Source: JBMZCV01 sp049613665 (lineage in GTDB: Bacteria; Bacteroidota; Bacteroidia; Chitinophagales; UBA2359). From it: a DNA stretch of 31,813 nt. The DNA lies in assembly GCA_049613665.1 (NCBI GenBank), contig JBMZCV010000046.1, positions 1-31,813 on the forward strand, written 5' to 3'. Shown piece after piece: positions 16,555-25,178 of the stretch. A model generated the notes under the pieces. The model did no database searches, had not been told where the DNA came from, and saw only the letters and a program-made list of their open reading frames with translations. Both the position numbers and the translations under genes were made by a program. The stretch's first letter is position 1; every line of letters starts with the position of its first letter.

Positions 16555-16766
16555 TTATTCAGCTATGCTTGCTTTGAAATAAATGTATATTTATTGCCTT
16601 AGCTACCAAATGTTAATACTTTTTTTGACCAAAAGTTTAGGCATACTATTTTTTCTGAGCTGAAGCACCCAACATTTGCAAGTTTTGTCAATTTTGGGTG
16701 GTGAAAAATAGTGTGCCTTCTATCGGAAAGGTATTTCTTTTGTTGAACCGAGAATAGCTGATTCTT
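16555..16766. mobile_element. Candidate MITE-like element, distant relative of element A
   Basis: The ends are inverted repeats: ATTCAGCTATGCTTG on the left and CGAGAATAGCTGATT on the right. The core 16639-16718 is a long hairpin with AGGCATACTATTTTT and AAAAATAGTGTGCCT arms, an inner CACCCAA/TTGGGTG stem and the ATTTGCAA centre found in element A. A solitary end-like sequence (TCAGCTATTCTCGCTTTG) occurs near 9700. It ends 25 bp before the exporter gene. No target duplication was found. Confidence 0.5.
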
Positions 16767-16791
16767 ATTTTCATCTAACAAAAAAATAACT

Positions 16792-19047
16792 ATGTTTATT
16801 TTTAATCATACAAAACCTATTCTTTTAGGTTTGTTAGTCACTACTTTATTTGCAGCTTTTTTTGCTTCAAAAATTACGGTTTATCACGATTTAGAAACCT
16901 TTTTTCCACAAGAAGACCCTGACCTTGATTTTTATAATGAGCATCAAAGCCGTTTTCAATCTGACGACAACTTCATTTATATTGCTCTTGAAAACCAGCC
17001 CAGCATTTTTGACTCTACTTTTCTAAAAAAAGCCCATCAGCTCCTAAAAGCCTGCGATACTATTGAAAATATTATACAAACAACTAGCTTAACAAGTGCC
17101 AAAGATGTATTATATTCTTCTTTTGGTATGCTTCCTATACCTCTTTTACATTTTGATGAGCCAGAGAAGTATAAAAACGACAGCATAAAAATTATGCAAG
17201 ATGAGCGTTTTGTAGGACGCTATGTTTCAAAAGATGGAACGGTTTTAGGCATCATGATTTTTCATGCCGACAGCCTAACTGAGCAGCAAACAAGGCAAAT
17301 AACACTAGATATAGATCGTACATTGGCAATGTTTAGTTTTGAAAAGTATCATGTAGCAGGCCGCTCACATACTATACGAAGTATTGTTGATAATATTTCA
17401 AACGAATTTGTTAATTATTTAATTATTGCGGTAATACTAACGCTTATAATCATGTTTTTTTTGCTGCAAAAGCTTTGGGGCGTAGCTATTTCTGTAATAG
17501 GTGTTTTGCTTGGTCTTATTATTTTTATGGGCATTTTAGGTGCAACAGGAAAACCGCTAGATATAATGAGTCCATTGTTTCCTACGCTTATGATTGTTGT
17601 AGGTATGTCGGATGTTATTCATGTATTATCAAAATATTTAGATGAAATAAACAAAAAGGTACATAAAGAACAAGCTTTAAAAAATGCGATTAAGGAAATA
17701 GGCATTGCTACTTTTTTGACTTCGCTAACAACTGCTATTGGTTTTGCTTCCTTATATACTGCAAATATCGCAGCAATTAAGAGTTTTGGCATCTATTCTG
17801 CTGTTGGAGTGATAGTTACATATATGGCAGTTATATCATTTATGGCAAGCATTTTGCTTTATTTTGAACCAAAACAACTCGCAAATATGAAGCAGCACCA
17901 GCAGTTTTGGAATAAATTGATGGGAGGAGCTTATCATTTTACCAATCGGTATCAACAGCAAATTATGGCTTTTAGCATCGTTCTATTTTTTATTTGTCTA
18001 TTTGGAATTTCGCAAATAACCACCAAAACATATATGCTTGATGATGTGCCGAAAACCGATGTTTTGCATGAAGATTTTTTATTTTTTGAGCAAAAAATGT
18101 CTGGCGTAAGAATGTTTGAGTTAGCTATTGAAGCACAAAACGATTATAAAATTACAGATATAGCAGCATTAAAACAAATGGCAAAAATAGATAGCTTTAT
18201 CCAAGAAATAGATGTAATTGGAACATTATATTCTCCTATAACATTTTTCAAAACAATGCACAAAGCTAATAATGGTAGCGATATAAAATATTATGTTTTG
18301 AGTGAAAAGCAACAGGAATTAGAAAAATATGAAAAACAACTCAACAAACTAAATAAAAATAAGGAATTAAACGCCATTATTAGCGAAGACAAACAATATG
18401 CACGAATGAATGCAAGCATGATTGATATTGGTTCGGAAGAAATGGAGGCTTTGAATAAAAAAATAGAACTTTTTATAACGCAAAATATAGATGATAAAAT
18501 TATTACCTCAAAAATAACAGGAACAGCTTCGATTGTCGACAAAAATCACTATTATTTGCGGTCGAGCCTTTTTAGTGGTTTGGGAGTTGCTTTTGTGGCC
18601 GTGAGTATCATCATGGCCTTGCTCTTTCGAAGCACAATTATGGTGCTTATCTCGCTAATCGCCAATATATTTCCTTTGCTTATTGCTGCGGCTGTCATGG
18701 GTTTTGTTGGCATTCCGCTCAAAGCCTCTACTTCTATTATTTTTACGGTCGCTTTTGGCATTGCCGTCGATGATACCATACATTTTTTGAGCAAATTTAA
18801 GCTGCAACTCAACAAGGGAAATACGATAGATGAAGCCATTTATGTCACCTATATCGAAACAGGAAAGGCGATTTGTTTGACTACAATTTTCTTACTTTCT
18901 GGGTTTTTGCCGCTTGTTAGTTCCAATTTTGCAGCAAGCTTTTACATCGGATTGTTGGTTAGCATCACGCTCATTGCGGCCGTTTTAGCCGACTTTTTTT
19001 TACTACCTGTTTGTTTAAAATGGTTTTTCAAAAACGATAAATCTTAA
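16792..19047 (+). CDS. RND/MMPL-family exporter
   Basis: 751 aa with internal duplication. Each half has one N-terminal helix, a large extracytoplasmic loop and a cluster of five to six helices. Proton-relay-like motifs occur in both halves: VVGMSDVIHVLSKY in the first and FGIAVDDTIHFLSKF in the second. This is the MMPL/HAE-type branch of the RND superfamily, which exports lipids or hydrophobic compounds using the proton gradient. No periplasmic adaptor or outer-membrane channel gene is adjacent, consistent with MMPL-type proteins that work alone. Substrate unknown. The following AAA+ gene has its own promoter candidate, so co-transcription is doubtful. Confidence 0.88.
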   Translation: MFIFNHTKPILLGLLVTTLFAAFFASKITVYHDLETFFPQEDPDLDFYNEHQSRFQSDDNFIYIALENQPSIFDSTFLKKAHQLLKACDTIENIIQTTSLTSAKDVLYSSFGMLPIPLLHFDEPEKYKNDSIKIMQDERFVGRYVSKDGTVLGIMIFHADSLTEQQTRQITLDIDRTLAMFSFEKYHVAGRSHTIRSIVDNISNEFVNYLIIAVILTLIIMFFLLQKLWGVAISVIGVLLGLIIFMGILGATGKPLDIMSPLFPTLMIVVGMSDVIHVLSKYLDEINKKVHKEQALKNAIKEIGIATFLTSLTTAIGFASLYTANIAAIKSFGIYSAVGVIVTYMAVISFMASILLYFEPKQLANMKQHQQFWNKLMGGAYHFTNRYQQQIMAFSIVLFFICLFGISQITTKTYMLDDVPKTDVLHEDFLFFEQKMSGVRMFELAIEAQNDYKITDIAALKQMAKIDSFIQEIDVIGTLYSPITFFKTMHKANNGSDIKYYVLSEKQQELEKYEKQLNKLNKNKELNAIISEDKQYARMNASMIDIGSEEMEALNKKIELFITQNIDDKIITSKITGTASIVDKNHYYLRSSLFSGLGVAFVAVSIIMALLFRSTIMVLISLIANIFPLLIAAAVMGFVGIPLKASTSIIFTVAFGIAVDDTIHFLSKFKLQLNKGNTIDEAIYVTYIETGKAICLTTIFLLSGFLPLVSSNFAASFYIGLLVSITLIAAVLADFFLLPVCLKWFFKNDKS

Positions 19048-19130
19048 TTTTGAGCGAAATATTTGCTTTTTATTCTTTTGTTTCCTTTTTTTTACAAAAA
19101 AAATAATTTTATGGAACGAAAATAAGCTAT

Positions 19131-19164
19131 TTTGCGGTTTTACATATGGAAATACTTATTTTTG
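19131..19164 (+). promoter_or_regulatory. Probable promoter of the AAA+ ATPase gene
   Basis: TTTG (19131-19134), a 22-nt spacer and TATTTTTG (19157-19164) resemble the Bacteroidota -33/-7 pair; the spacer is slightly long. The start codon lies about 58 nt downstream. Confidence 0.45.
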
Positions 19165-19222
19165 AAAAGCTATTGGAAGCAAAAACCATTTCACATCTTT
19201 CTTTTTCAACATTTAATTGAAT

Positions 19223-21364
19223 ATGAAAAAAATACCTGCATATACTCCACAAGAATTACTGCCTATCATTCGCAAATTTATGGCTCAACGATACTCGGAA
19301 GGCTACACAAAAGGTGTACATGATGAAGACGCAAAACTTATTTTGCATCATTTATTAAAAATAAATAAAAATATTGATTTATTGCGATATTCGGCTGATT
19401 CGAGAGCTTGTGCCAATTTGTATTGGAATATTTTTGAGGAGGAAAAACGAAAAAAATTGCTGAACGACCAAATAAAAAGCACAGGTTTGATTCTACAATT
19501 ATTTCCAGAAACAACACATTTTGTAGAACTGTTGGAACAATTAGAAATAGGTATTGAAAGTTTTGTAACAAAAACAAACCTTTTTGAAAAAGATACTATA
19601 AAATTTGCTGCCGAATATCTCTTTTACGAACTCACTCGTTCAGATTCCTTTATCATTAGTTCGGAAGCCGCTCAATTGCAGGAGAAATTTAAAGTATTTT
19701 TAAAGGAAAAACATTTTTTGGAGAAATATGAACAATCACTTCTTAGATTAGAAAGCCAAGCACAGCAAAAAATTGAATTGTTGCGAAATTGGCTGATTGC
19801 TTATTTGCATGAAAAAAAGCAGTTTTCACTTTATCAAAAATACCTCAATGAAACAGCAGCTTTGCTTTTGTTGGATAATTATTCGCCAATTAATGTAAAA
19901 AATGTCAAGACAAAAGTAGCTATTGAAAATGTATCTGGCACACATCAAGTAATAGAAAAAGGTGGTATTTATTCATTTGATTATCAAGGTTTTATGCAAA
20001 AAATGCGAGACTATCAAAAAAATACAGTGCCACAATATCAGCATTTTGCCAACTTAAAAAAACAGCTCGGTGAGCAGTTCAAAAAACAATTGCGATTAGA
20101 AGAATTTAAGCCACGAGTGTTGAGTTCTTTTGTCAGAAACCAATTGATAGACAAAGTATATTTACCTATTTTGGGCGACAATTTGGCAAAACAAATAGGC
20201 GTTGTAGGCGAAAATAAGCGTACAGATTTGATGGGAATGTTGCTACTCATTTCGCCACCAGGCTACGGAAAAACCACTTTAATGGAATATATTTGCAGCC
20301 GTTTAGGACTTATTTTTATGAAAATAAACGGCCCAGCCATCGGCCACAATGTCACTTCTTTAGACCCTTCCGAAGCTCAAAATGCGTCTGCTCGACAAGA
20401 ATTGAATAAATTAAATTTAGCTTTTGAAATGGGCGATAATATCATGATTTATCTCGATGATATTCAACATTGTAATCCCGAATTTTTGCAAAAATTTATT
20501 TCACTCTGCGATGGCCAGCGAAAAATCGAAGGCGTTTATAAAGGCGAAAGTAAAACCTATGATTTGCGAGGCAAAAAAGTTTGTGTTGTTATGGCAGGCA
20601 ATCCATATACCGAAAGTGGCGATAAATTTCAAGTACCTGATATGTTAACAAACAGGGCAGATACTTACAATTTGGGCGACATTATTGGCGATAGTGCCGA
20701 TTTGTTTAAGTTGAGTTATCTGGAAAACTGCTTAACATCAAATGCTATTCTAAATCGTTTGGCCACAAAAAGTATGAAAGATGTTTTGTCACTCATACAT
20801 ATTGCAGCGACCGATAATATGGACGGCATCGAATATGAAGCAAATCATACTTCAGATGAATTAAATGAGTATATCAATGTGTTGAAAAAGCTGATAAGAG
20901 TGCGAGATGTCGTGCTGCTTGTCAATCAGGAATATATCAAATCGGCAGCACAAGAAGACCAATATCGTACTGAGCCGTCTTTCAAATTGCAAGGTTCTTA
21001 TAGAGATATGAATAAATTGGCGGAAAAAATTGTGCCGATAATGAACGAAAAAGAGCTAGAAAGTTTGATAGTTTCGCACTACATCAGTGAATCACAGACT
21101 TTAACAACTGGTGCAGAAGCAAATATGTTGAAATTTAAGGAATTAATCAGCATTTTGAGCGAAGCGGAAGCCGAAAGATGGGCAGAAATAAAGCTGACTT
21201 TCAAGCGAAATTTGGTTTTGGGCGGTGCTGGCGAAGATAGAATTGGGCAAATCGTTGGGCAGATGAGTGCGATTTCGCAAGGCTTAGATGGCTATCTCGA
21301 TGCTTTTGTGAGTGGCTTGGAGGGTATTCAGCGTGCTTTGGGTGTTGAGCCTAAAAAGAAGTAA
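19223..21364 (+). CDS. AAA+ ATPase of unknown function
   Basis: 713 aa from ATG 19223; a TTG two codons upstream is in frame but unlikely. Residues 1-300 are predominantly helical with no domain I recognise. The AAA+ core starts about residue 335. Walker A is SPPGYGKTT (lysine near 350), Walker B IMIYLDDIQ (near 411-413), and VVMAGNPYT fits sensor 1. The C-terminal 200 residues include a helical SYRDMNKLAEKIVPIMN segment. The family resembles MoxR-like or bacterial 'DNA repair ATPase' proteins, but I cannot assign it. No VWA-domain partner typical of MoxR is adjacent. Cytoplasmic. Single gene, with repeat C3 after its stop. Confidence 0.82.
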   Translation: MKKIPAYTPQELLPIIRKFMAQRYSEGYTKGVHDEDAKLILHHLLKINKNIDLLRYSADSRACANLYWNIFEEEKRKKLLNDQIKSTGLILQLFPETTHFVELLEQLEIGIESFVTKTNLFEKDTIKFAAEYLFYELTRSDSFIISSEAAQLQEKFKVFLKEKHFLEKYEQSLLRLESQAQQKIELLRNWLIAYLHEKKQFSLYQKYLNETAALLLLDNYSPINVKNVKTKVAIENVSGTHQVIEKGGIYSFDYQGFMQKMRDYQKNTVPQYQHFANLKKQLGEQFKKQLRLEEFKPRVLSSFVRNQLIDKVYLPILGDNLAKQIGVVGENKRTDLMGMLLLISPPGYGKTTLMEYICSRLGLIFMKINGPAIGHNVTSLDPSEAQNASARQELNKLNLAFEMGDNIMIYLDDIQHCNPEFLQKFISLCDGQRKIEGVYKGESKTYDLRGKKVCVVMAGNPYTESGDKFQVPDMLTNRADTYNLGDIIGDSADLFKLSYLENCLTSNAILNRLATKSMKDVLSLIHIAATDNMDGIEYEANHTSDELNEYINVLKKLIRVRDVVLLVNQEYIKSAAQEDQYRTEPSFKLQGSYRDMNKLAEKIVPIMNEKELESLIVSHYISESQTLTTGAEANMLKFKELISILSEAEAERWAEIKLTFKRNLVLGGAGEDRIGQIVGQMSAISQGLDGYLDAFVSGLEGIQRALGVEPKKK

Positions 21365-21372
21365 ACAGTTTG

Positions 21373-21478
21373 ATAAGTAGTCAGACAAAAATAAATATAC
21401 ATCTCGTTGGAACTAACACGCTGATTTTCAATGCGTTAGCCACGAATCGACCGTTTATTAAATAGTGCTTGGCACTTA
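21373..21478 (+). repeat. Repeat family C, full copy C3
   Basis: ATAAGTAGTC to GTGCTTGGCACTTA; 106 bp. It differs from C1/C2 in the left half but shares CAATGCGTTAGCCAC and the right-end hairpin AGTGC-TTG-GCACT. It cuts off the antitoxin-like pseudogene: that reading frame's TAA is at 21476-21478 inside the repeat. Confidence 0.85.
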
Positions 21479-21854
21479 GTTTTGTTCCATCACCAATTCA
21501 TCAAGAGTAACTGTTTTACGCATAGGTTTAAAAATGCGTTCTTCTAATGACAATGATTCGGACATTTTTTATAATAATTTTCATTGAATAAAAAAACACC
21601 TTTTGGCAAGAGAAACATACTATTTTTCAGTTCAAAAGGCCATAAAATTTGCAAATATGGGTCACCTTAGCCTAAAAAAAATAGTATGTTTAAGCCTTTG
21701 ATAAAAAAATGTATAAATGTCCAAACTATTGCTAATGAAGAAGTTTTTTTTAAGCTGTTTCTACTTTTTTTAAAACAACAACAGCTTCTGTATTGAACAA
21801 TTGCTCAATCAAACGATATTTCCAATCTCTAATATTTATGTTTGATGTTACCAT
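21476..21854 (-). pseudogene. Antitoxin-like gene destroyed by two repeat insertions
   Basis: The N-terminal fragment (21750-21854, 34 aa) begins MVTSNINIRDWKYRLIEQLF, resembling small helical antitoxin-type proteins of this phylum. It stops at a run of eight A residues, consistent with slippage. Element A2 then interrupts it (21551-21731). The remainder continues in another frame as SLEERIFKPMRKTVTLDEL, then VMEQN, where it hits repeat C3. Removing A2 and one copy of its 7-bp duplication joins the pieces as TTAGAAGAACGC without loss. Apparent short reading frames of 29 and 34 codons here are fragments, not genes. No toxin gene remains. The family call rests on remembered similarity and is tentative; the disruption is directly visible. 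Confidence 0.65.
21551..21731 (+). mobile_element. Element A, complete copy A2 (181 bp MITE) with 7-bp target duplication
   Basis: The ends are imperfect inverted repeats, CAATGATTCGGACATTT and AAATGTCCAAACTATTG. CTAATGA occurs immediately outside both ends (21544-21550 and 21732-21738), as expected for a target-site duplication. Inside, AAACATACTATTTTT (21613-21627) pairs perfectly with 21677-21691. Further inner pairs close on a central ATTTGCAAAT, so the whole element folds as one long hairpin. It has no coding capacity. Copy A3 has exactly the same length. Confidence 0.88.
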
Positions 21855-22150
21855 GTTTTTTTCTATAAAACTTAAAAATATCTAAAAAAAAATAAATATT
21901 TTGTTCTTTTTTATTGATTTAATTGCAGGCAAGTTCTTTCTTTAATAATCCACAAAATGATTATTTTTTAGGTAGAATACCTATTATGTTTTTCATTGCA
22001 AATTGTCGATTATGAGTACTAAAATTTTGTATGTTAATTTTCTTAATTAATTTCTGCTTAGGTTTTTTTGAGTTTGTGTAACGTTTCGCAACAATGACGA
22101 TGACAGCTTTTGCTGGTACTGGCAGATGTTACATGTTGTCTTTTTTGGTA
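21855..22150. other. Intergenic left border of the helicase operon
   Basis: No gene seen. Contains AGTACTAAAATT (22015-22026), repeated at 24843-24854 on the other side of the operon. CTTAATTAAT (22042-22051) is also repeated there (24861-24870). A 57-nt segment 22077-22133 begins TGTAAC and ends GTTACA, with an inner CAGC-TTTT-GCTG hairpin. It lies directly 3' of the operon, where a terminator or recombination site could be. Confidence 0.4.
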
Positions 22151-22837
22151 CTATTTTCTCAAAAAATAACAATCTTCTTTTACATTTAACAATTCAATAA
22201 ATTTTTCTGTATTTATTTCGCTGTCTAAACCGATTTTAAAAGTAGCTTTATTTGTGTAAAATAAATCATAATGATGTAGTGGATGTTTATGAGGTCTTCC
22301 TTTTTTACATGCTTCATTATACCCTTTTAAATCGTAATCGTACCTAATGTATCCATCTTCAAAAAGCATCAATTCTTTTAAAAAGAACCAAAGATTACCA
22401 TCTTCATTTTTATCTTCAAAAAAATCTACATGGTCAGCAAAGTCTATTACACAGGTATTACTAAAATCATCACAATCGATAGTAGCTATAGCTTTAGATA
22501 TTAAAACACTATTCACATTAATATTGTTTGTATATGACAATTCAAACCTATCTTCCATTTCAAATTCTGTTTCCGTTTCAAATTCAACTTCATTTAACTT
22601 GAATGGAAAAACAATTGAAAATATCTTTTCATCTGACACGAAAAAAATTCTACTCATTTTATCAATCACTAACCGAATTTCACCCGCATACTTTTCTTTA
22701 TCAACTTTAGAATTAGATAAAATATATCTACTAGCTTCTAATAGTATTCTAATAATCCGAATTTTTGACTTAACCCTTTCCTCAGGAAAAAATAAATATT
22801 TAGAGTAAGTACTTATATCAAAGGTAAATTCTTTCAT
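22151..22837 (-). CDS. Partner protein of helicase, probable DUF2290-type defence component
   Basis: 228 aa, soluble, no signal peptide or membrane segment. No catalytic motif is recognised. It has acidic stretches (ETETEFEMEDRFE) and a conserved-looking HPLHHYDLFYTNKATFKIGL near the C-terminus. Its ATG overlaps the helicase stop by one base (TAATG), so the two are translationally coupled. A protein of this size after a UvrD-like helicase matches the reported Helicase-DUF2290 anti-phage pair. The DUF assignment is from memory of the system's layout and of the HPLHH-type motif, and needs a profile search. Mechanism unknown. It is more AT-rich in feel than neighbours, in line with a horizontally acquired cassette. 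Confidence 0.6.
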   Translation of the reverse strand: MKEFTFDISTYSKYLFFPEERVKSKIRIIRILLEASRYILSNSKVDKEKYAGEIRLVIDKMSRIFFVSDEKIFSIVFPFKLNEVEFETETEFEMEDRFELSYTNNINVNSVLISKAIATIDCDDFSNTCVIDFADHVDFFEDKNEDGNLWFFLKELMLFEDGYIRYDYDLKGYNEACKKGRPHKHPLHHYDLFYTNKATFKIGLDSEINTEKFIELLNVKEDCYFLRK

Positions 22838-24828
22838 TAATTGTAAAATTCTATATTAGCGTTTATAAATTTCTTAGTTGTATTTTCATCGAATTGTGCT
22901 ATTGATGCTCCAATGATTGCTTTCTCTAATTTACGTCTGTGCTTATACTCAATTTGTAATTCATTAAAGATTTGCTTTAAAAATTCTTTATAAGATATAT
23001 TTTGCTTGTTTTTAAGTTTAGCAATTTTATTTTTTATAGCTTCTTTTTCAGATTGAGAAGGTTCTATGGTTCTAATCATTCTTTCTTGATTAATTTTCTG
23101 TAATCCCTCCTCTAAGACATCTAAGTTTTTATCAGTTTGAACCAGTAAATATGATTGAATAAAAGACCTTGTTAGCATTGTATAAAGAATATTTCTATAT
23201 CGATAGGTCTTTTTTATTCCTCCTGTAATGCAAATTACAAATGGAAATTCAAGACCCTTTACATTATTTGAGTTAGTAATATAGATAGAATTACTTTCTT
23301 TTGATTTAGTTTCTATAGCTCGATTTATTTTCCATCCTAATTGGTTTAATATTGAATAACATAAATTATCTATATACTTATAAATTTGTTGGTGACTATC
23401 TAATATGATAATAGCGATATCTTCAGGTTGAACAGTACTATGATTAGCCTGAATTCTTTTTAAGATATTTAATACTTCACTAACACGAGTAGATTTTTCT
23501 ATTACAGTACTTTCAAAATATTCTATATTTAAATCTTCAAACCTTCTTACAGGTTCTCTTGATAATTCCACCTCATTACTCCCAATTCTCTTCAAGTTGT
23601 AACCTATAGCATTCCAATATTGGTCTTCAAACCAATTAAGTTTCTTTTTTTCAAATAAACCAAGACCAATAGAATGAGCAAACATCAATGTTCTTGGGTC
23701 AGTTCTATAACATCTATTTAAAATTATATCGACTTCAAGTTCTGTTTCCATTGTGTTTTCAAAAATATCTTGAAAAATATCACCTGCAATGAAAACTTTC
23801 TTTTTCGTTATTTTTTTACATAATTCAAAGAATATCTTAGGGAAATCTTGTCTTTCATCAATTAAAATGTAATCAAAAGCAAACTCAAAATTGCTATTGT
23901 CTATTGAATTGATATGTTCAAGGGCTTTTGTAAAAATAACATTATAATTGGTAGAAGAACTATACCTTAGAAAAGTGAAATCATAAAAATTAGAAATATA
24001 ACTATAAAGACCGGAGTTTTTATCTTTCTGAGAACCCCACGCTCTATTTACCCAAAGTTTAGTGTTCCATTCAATTTGTTTCTCAACTTTCATAAAATTA
24101 AAAAATGCAGGAATTCTAGCTTTCAAAGTATTGGCTAGTGCTATATTATGGCAAGTAAAAAATATTTTTGCATTATCTTCTGTAAGATATAATTCTTTTA
24201 ATTTGTGTAATAACAATTCTGTCTTTCCTGTACCTGAAAGACCTTGTATTGATACAGTTTTTTTATTAAATTTTTGATAAATAAACCTAGTTTGTTCACC
24301 GTCAAACAAAACTATATTTCTTTTTACTTTATCTAATATTGTATCAGGTTCAGTTGCTCCAATTTTTTCAATATCATTTATGCTTCCTAATAAGAGCGAA
24401 ATTAATAATTCTGCTTTACGATAATCTTGTTGACTTAAAATATGTTTGTCAAACAATTCATCTATAGTTGAAATCTTACTAAGAGTCTCTTTTATTGTAA
24501 TATTTTTCTTCCACCTCCTAGGTCTACCAATATGTTCTTTGTAATTATATTTATCTGATATATAACTTAGATCTTCAATAAAATCATCATAGTATTCTTC
24601 AAATGCCTCGTTCTCATTTTTCAAATCTATGAATATAATTTTATGTTTAGGAGACAATATCACTAAAACATGTTCTTCATAGGAATAAGAATATTTTTCA
24701 CCTAGAGGAGCAGAGATTAAATAAATTTGCTTTTCAGGGTTTTCTAAAGAGTAAGTTTTAATTTTTTTTATCCAATTAATATTTAATTCATTCTCTTCTA
24801 TGTGACTATAAAATAAACTATTATCCAT
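22837..24828 (-). CDS. UvrD/DUF2075-like SF1 helicase, probable anti-phage defence
   Basis: 663 aa. Walker A is SIQGLSGTGKTELLLHKL (Gly196-Thr203). Walker B is YILIDERQD (Asp324-Glu325), of the UvrD DExQD type. Motif III-like IAGDIFQDIF follows, and the C-terminal RecA fold has NVKGLEFPFVICI and LYTMLTRS, the UvrD motifs V and VI region. Residues 1-110 form an N-terminal domain that I cannot assign. The long C-terminal tail is lysine-rich. First gene of a two-gene operon with the 228-aa partner at its 3' end. This pairing resembles the Helicase-DUF2290 defence system; Gabija and Hachiman are less likely because their partner families differ. Flanking short repeats suggest mobility. Confidence 0.85.
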   Translation of the reverse strand: MDNSLFYSHIEENELNINWIKKIKTYSLENPEKQIYLISAPLGEKYSYSYEEHVLVILSPKHKIIFIDLKNENEAFEEYYDDFIEDLSYISDKYNYKEHIGRPRRWKKNITIKETLSKISTIDELFDKHILSQQDYRKAELLISLLLGSINDIEKIGATEPDTILDKVKRNIVLFDGEQTRFIYQKFNKKTVSIQGLSGTGKTELLLHKLKELYLTEDNAKIFFTCHNIALANTLKARIPAFFNFMKVEKQIEWNTKLWVNRAWGSQKDKNSGLYSYISNFYDFTFLRYSSSTNYNVIFTKALEHINSIDNSNFEFAFDYILIDERQDFPKIFFELCKKITKKKVFIAGDIFQDIFENTMETELEVDIILNRCYRTDPRTLMFAHSIGLGLFEKKKLNWFEDQYWNAIGYNLKRIGSNEVELSREPVRRFEDLNIEYFESTVIEKSTRVSEVLNILKRIQANHSTVQPEDIAIIILDSHQQIYKYIDNLCYSILNQLGWKINRAIETKSKESNSIYITNSNNVKGLEFPFVICITGGIKKTYRYRNILYTMLTRSFIQSYLLVQTDKNLDVLEEGLQKINQERMIRTIEPSQSEKEAIKNKIAKLKNKQNISYKEFLKQIFNELQIEYKHRRKLEKAIIGASIAQFDENTTKKFINANIEFYN

Positions 24829-25106
24829 TTTTTATAACTTTAAGTACTAAAATTGGTGCTCTTAATTAATACAAGAAAAATTATTATGATACCTACATTT
24901 AACAATTCTTTTTTTGCTTTACGCTAGCTGCGAACTCCTTTTTATACGCAACGTTGCGTATATTTACATTAAAACCAGAGCAGATTGCTGAAATCTAATA
25001 ATTAAGAAGATAATAATAATAATTACTTTTCAATTACAAATATAACATTTATATACCCAACTGCAAATTTTTTGCTATTAATTTACATAAACTCCTGAAT
25101 AGAAAT
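24829..25106. other. Intergenic region upstream of the helicase operon
   Basis: No gene seen. Holds the right copies of the flanking repeats (24843-24854, 24861-24870) and a perfect 20-bp palindrome TATACGCAACGTTGCGTATA (24943-24962). No clear -7 box was found for the operon. Confidence 0.5.
24943..24962. promoter_or_regulatory. Perfect 20-bp palindrome
   Basis: TATACGCAACGTTGCGTATA is its own reverse complement and is GC-richer than its surroundings. It lies 115 bp upstream of the helicase start. It may be an operator or a recombination/border sequence; the core AACGTT also occurs at the opposite border (22081). Confidence 0.5.
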
Positions 25107-25151
25107 AAATCACCTCATCAAAAAAAATTTTTTTTTTTAACGAGGTGATTT
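25107..25151 (-). terminator. Terminator after the beta-helix gene
   Basis: AAATCACCTC (25107-25116) pairs with GAGGTGATTT (25142-25151). A long A/T core between them can pair further. It lies 28 nt after the stop codon of the minus-strand gene. Confidence 0.7.
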
Positions 25152-25178
25152 GCTTAAAATTTAGCTATTTCCTTATCT

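Noticed and set aside
21476..21565. 29-codon minus-strand frame starting ATGTCCGAA
   Set aside because: The start codon and first codons come from element A2's end and the stop from repeat C3; it is a gene fragment, described as part of the pseudogene.
22077..22133. Integron attC site
   Set aside because: The ends TGTAAC/GTTACA do not meet RYYYAAC/GTTRRRY, and no integron integrase is in the window; kept only as an inverted repeat.
22347..22808. Plus-strand frame of 153 codons
   Set aside because: It lies wholly inside the 228-aa partner gene on the other strand, which has better composition and is translationally coupled to the helicase.
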